Shown piece by piece: positions 62,353-64,000 of a stretch of 64,000 nt of DNA. Origin of the DNA: Paludibacteraceae bacterium (GTDB taxonomy: Bacteria > Bacteroidota > Bacteroidia > Bacteroidales > Paludibacteraceae); NCBI GenBank assembly GCA_028694915.1, contig JAQVJY010000001.1, positions 124,001-188,000 on the forward strand, given 5' to 3'. A program made the position numbers and the translations under genes. The notes beneath the pieces are model-generated. The model did not search any database. It saw nothing but the letters and a program-made list of their open reading frames with translations, and was not told the DNA's origin. Every line of letters begins with the position of its first letter. Position 1 is the stretch's first letter.

Positions 62353-64000
62353 ATGAATTATCGTCCACTTACGTCTTTAGAAATAGAGCAACTGAAACAA
62401 AATCGTTGTTCTGCCGATGATTGGACTCATATCCACGTGTTAGATGGGTTTGATCCAACTTATGTACATCAGGTTGAATTCTCTGGCGACATTCGTTTGG
62501 GACGATTTGAAAAATGCTTCGCTCTTGCTGGCGGATTGTTGGTACATGCTGGTATTTTTAATGCTCGTTTGCATCATGTTACCATCGACAGCGACGTTTA
62601 TATTCGTAATATTGAAAATTATATAGCCAATTATCACATTGGCGAAGGTGCTTATATCGAACACGTAAGCACGTTAGTCGTTGATGCCCAAACAACATTC
62701 GGTAACGGCATTCGTGTGCCCGTGATGAATGAGGGTGGTGGTCGCGAAGTGCCTATTTTTGATGGTTTGTCGGCTCAGTTAGCGTATGTTTTAACGGCTT
62801 ATAGACATCGTAAAACCGTTATCGAACAACTGACCAAAGCGATTGATGCGTATGCTCAAGAGCAATTATCATCCATTGGAACGATTGGTAGAAACGCTCG
62901 TATCGTGAATTGTAACGTTTTGAAAAATGTCCGTATTGGCGATTTTGCCCTTTTAGATGGCGTTTCGCGCTTATCGAACGGAACTGTTCAAAGTTCTCAA
63001 GAGGCATCAACACATTTAGGTACAGATGTTATTTGCGACGATTTTATCATTGCTTCTGGCACACGTATTTCTGATGCGACCTTGATTTCTCGTTGTTTTG
63101 TAGGACAAGGTTGTCTGCTCGATAAACATTATTCAGCGCTCGATTCGTTATTTTTTGCGAACTGCCAAGGCATGCACGGTGAGGCAACCGCTATTTTTGC
63201 GGGACCTTACACCGTATCTCATCATAAATCCACGTTGTTAATAGCTGGAATGTTCTCGTTTTTCAACGCAGGTTCGGGTTCCAATCAGAGTAATCACATG
63301 TACAAACTAGGACCGTTGCATCAAGGTGTTGTAGAACGCGGTTCTAAAGCTACCAGCGACTCCTATTTGTTGTGGCCAGCCCACGTTGGCGCCTTTTCGT
63401 TGATTATGGGACGTCACACGCAGCACTCCGATACATCCAAATTGCCATTTTCTTATTTGATAGAACAGGCAGGTAAAAGTTATCTTGTTCCTGGCGCAAA
63501 TCTACGCAGTGTAGGCACTATACGCGATGCTCAGAAATGGTCAAAACGTGATACGCGTACTGACAAACATAAACTCGATCAAATCAATTTTACGCTTTTG
63601 AATCCTTATACGGTTCAAAAGATGATACAAGGAGTTGCAGAATTAGAAACGATAAAAACAGCAACTAACGAACATGATTCTGAATATACGTACAACGGCT
63701 GTGTTATTCGTCGTTCGTCGTTACTTCATGGTCAATCGACTTACCAAATGGCTATTTTGAAGTATTTAGGAACGATGTTGATGCGCAAATTGGCTACGAT
63801 TTCATTGACATCGCTTCACGTTATACAGCGTCAATTAGCTCCGACTACGGAATCGGGTGTGGGCGAGTGGTGCGATTTAGCAGGTTTACTCGTTCCTACT
63901 AGCGAAGTGGCAATTTTAATGAATGATTTCGAACAACAATCGTATTCGTTAGAGGCTATCCAAAAACGATTTGAACAGTTACATGCTCATTACGATGAGT
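62353..64000 (+). CDS. DUF4954 family protein, left-handed beta-helix type (3' truncated by window end)
   Basis: Open from the ATG at 62353 (MNYRPLTSLEIEQLKQNRC) through the end of the window, at least 549 residues. Short repeats with Val/Ile, Gly and Asn/Asp every six residues (VTIDSDVYIRNIENYIAN, GTIGRNARIVNCNVLKNVRI, GTDVICDDFIIASGTRISDA) point to a hexapeptide beta-helix, and the chain has helical stretches between turns. The sequence matches my memory of DUF4954, a Bacteroidetes family with sugar-nucleotide-transferase-like hexapeptide domains. Catalytic function unknown. Confidence 0.82.
   Translation, partial: MNYRPLTSLEIEQLKQNRCSADDWTHIHVLDGFDPTYVHQVEFSGDIRLGRFEKCFALAGGLLVHAGIFNARLHHVTIDSDVYIRNIENYIANYHIGEGAYIEHVSTLVVDAQTTFGNGIRVPVMNEGGGREVPIFDGLSAQLAYVLTAYRHRKTVIEQLTKAIDAYAQEQLSSIGTIGRNARIVNCNVLKNVRIGDFALLDGVSRLSNGTVQSSQEASTHLGTDVICDDFIIASGTRISDATLISRCFVGQGCLLDKHYSALDSLFFANCQGMHGEATAIFAGPYTVSHHKSTLLIAGMFSFFNAGSGSNQSNHMYKLGPLHQGVVERGSKATSDSYLLWPAHVGAFSLIMGRHTQHSDTSKLPFSYLIEQAGKSYLVPGANLRSVGTIRDAQKWSKRDTRTDKHKLDQINFTLLNPYTVQKMIQGVAELETIKTATNEHDSEYTYNGCVIRRSSLLHGQSTYQMAILKYLGTMLMRKLATISLTSLHVIQRQLAPTTESGVGEWCDLAGLLVPTSEVAILMNDFEQQSYSLEAIQKRFEQLHAHYDE

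Noticed and set aside
1..64000. CRISPR arrays, tRNA/rRNA genes, insertion sequences, riboswitches
   Set aside because: No direct repeat arrays, cloverleaf candidates, transposase frames or recognised riboswitch cores were seen on either strand.

Overview
The window looks like a chromosomal segment of an anaerobic, T9SS-positive Bacteroidales bacterium. The grounds are: promoters of the Bacteroidetes type (TTTG, about 19-20 bp, TAnnTTTG) with no Shine-Dalgarno reliance; a three-subunit b558-type fumarate reductase/succinate dehydrogenase; PorU and PorV of the type IX secretion system; a GH97 (SusB-type) enzyme; and Bacteroidetes-only families (DUF4494, DUF4835/PorD, DUF2027-Smr, DUF4954, DUF5715). 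A Paludibacter-like or other Porphyromonadaceae-related lineage would fit, but genus cannot be fixed from the sequence alone. Core genes have modest GC and strongly prefer CGT for arginine.

Layout. 1-3.4 kb: the 3' end of a ClC chloride channel, a REP-like inverted repeat, and the minus-strand coiled-coil/zapA/rny group. 3.4-7.3 kb: the frd/sdh CAB operon, whose flavoprotein has an odd N-terminal extension. 7.3-13.4 kb: a T9SS cargo protein, the yggS/DUF4494/lipoprotein operon, a META lipoprotein with a Cys-rich tail, rsmE, rplU-rpmA and yebC. 13.5-21.1 kb: an envelope run of coaX, a beta-barrel protein, a TPR protein, lptC, a CNNM/CorC-type transporter and a PpiD/SurA-type foldase. 21.2-30.8 kb: FemAB-like protein, GH97, split coaC/coaB, porD-like, recN and class A PBP. 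31-35 kb: a less conserved block with two unknown proteins, a WYL regulator and a radical SAM activase coupled to a small Cys-motif protein. 35-46 kb: queA, Smr protein, lipocalin, SUI1, rex, FAH-family protein, porU, porV, ispF. 45.6-54.1 kb (minus): DUF5715, NhaD-like antiporter, lepA, trxA, dnaE. 54.1-55.6 kb: a small AT-rich accessory patch with two short coding remnants, each followed by an immunity-like gene. 55.7-64 kb: thioredoxin-like/CcdA-like pair, rplY, pth, AI-2E exporter, rpsO, waaA, hisS and the 5' part of a DUF4954 gene.

Connected themes: envelope building (LptC, WaaA, PBP1A, FemAB-like, PpiD, PorU/PorV/PorD), anaerobic energy metabolism (fumarate reductase, Rex, NhaD-like antiporter), CoA synthesis (coaX, coaC, coaB) and translation (L21, L27, L25, S15, RsmE, QueA, LepA, Pth, HisS). 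Most genes are ordinary housekeeping genes. The parts worth a second look are the FrdA extension, the Cys-rich META tail, the radical SAM companion protein, the CoaBC fission, the DUF3997-like/membrane-protein immunity patch with toxin-end remnants, and the AT-rich unknown gene at 32.1 kb. No complete new defence or secretion system is visible. No tRNA, rRNA, CRISPR array or insertion sequence was found.
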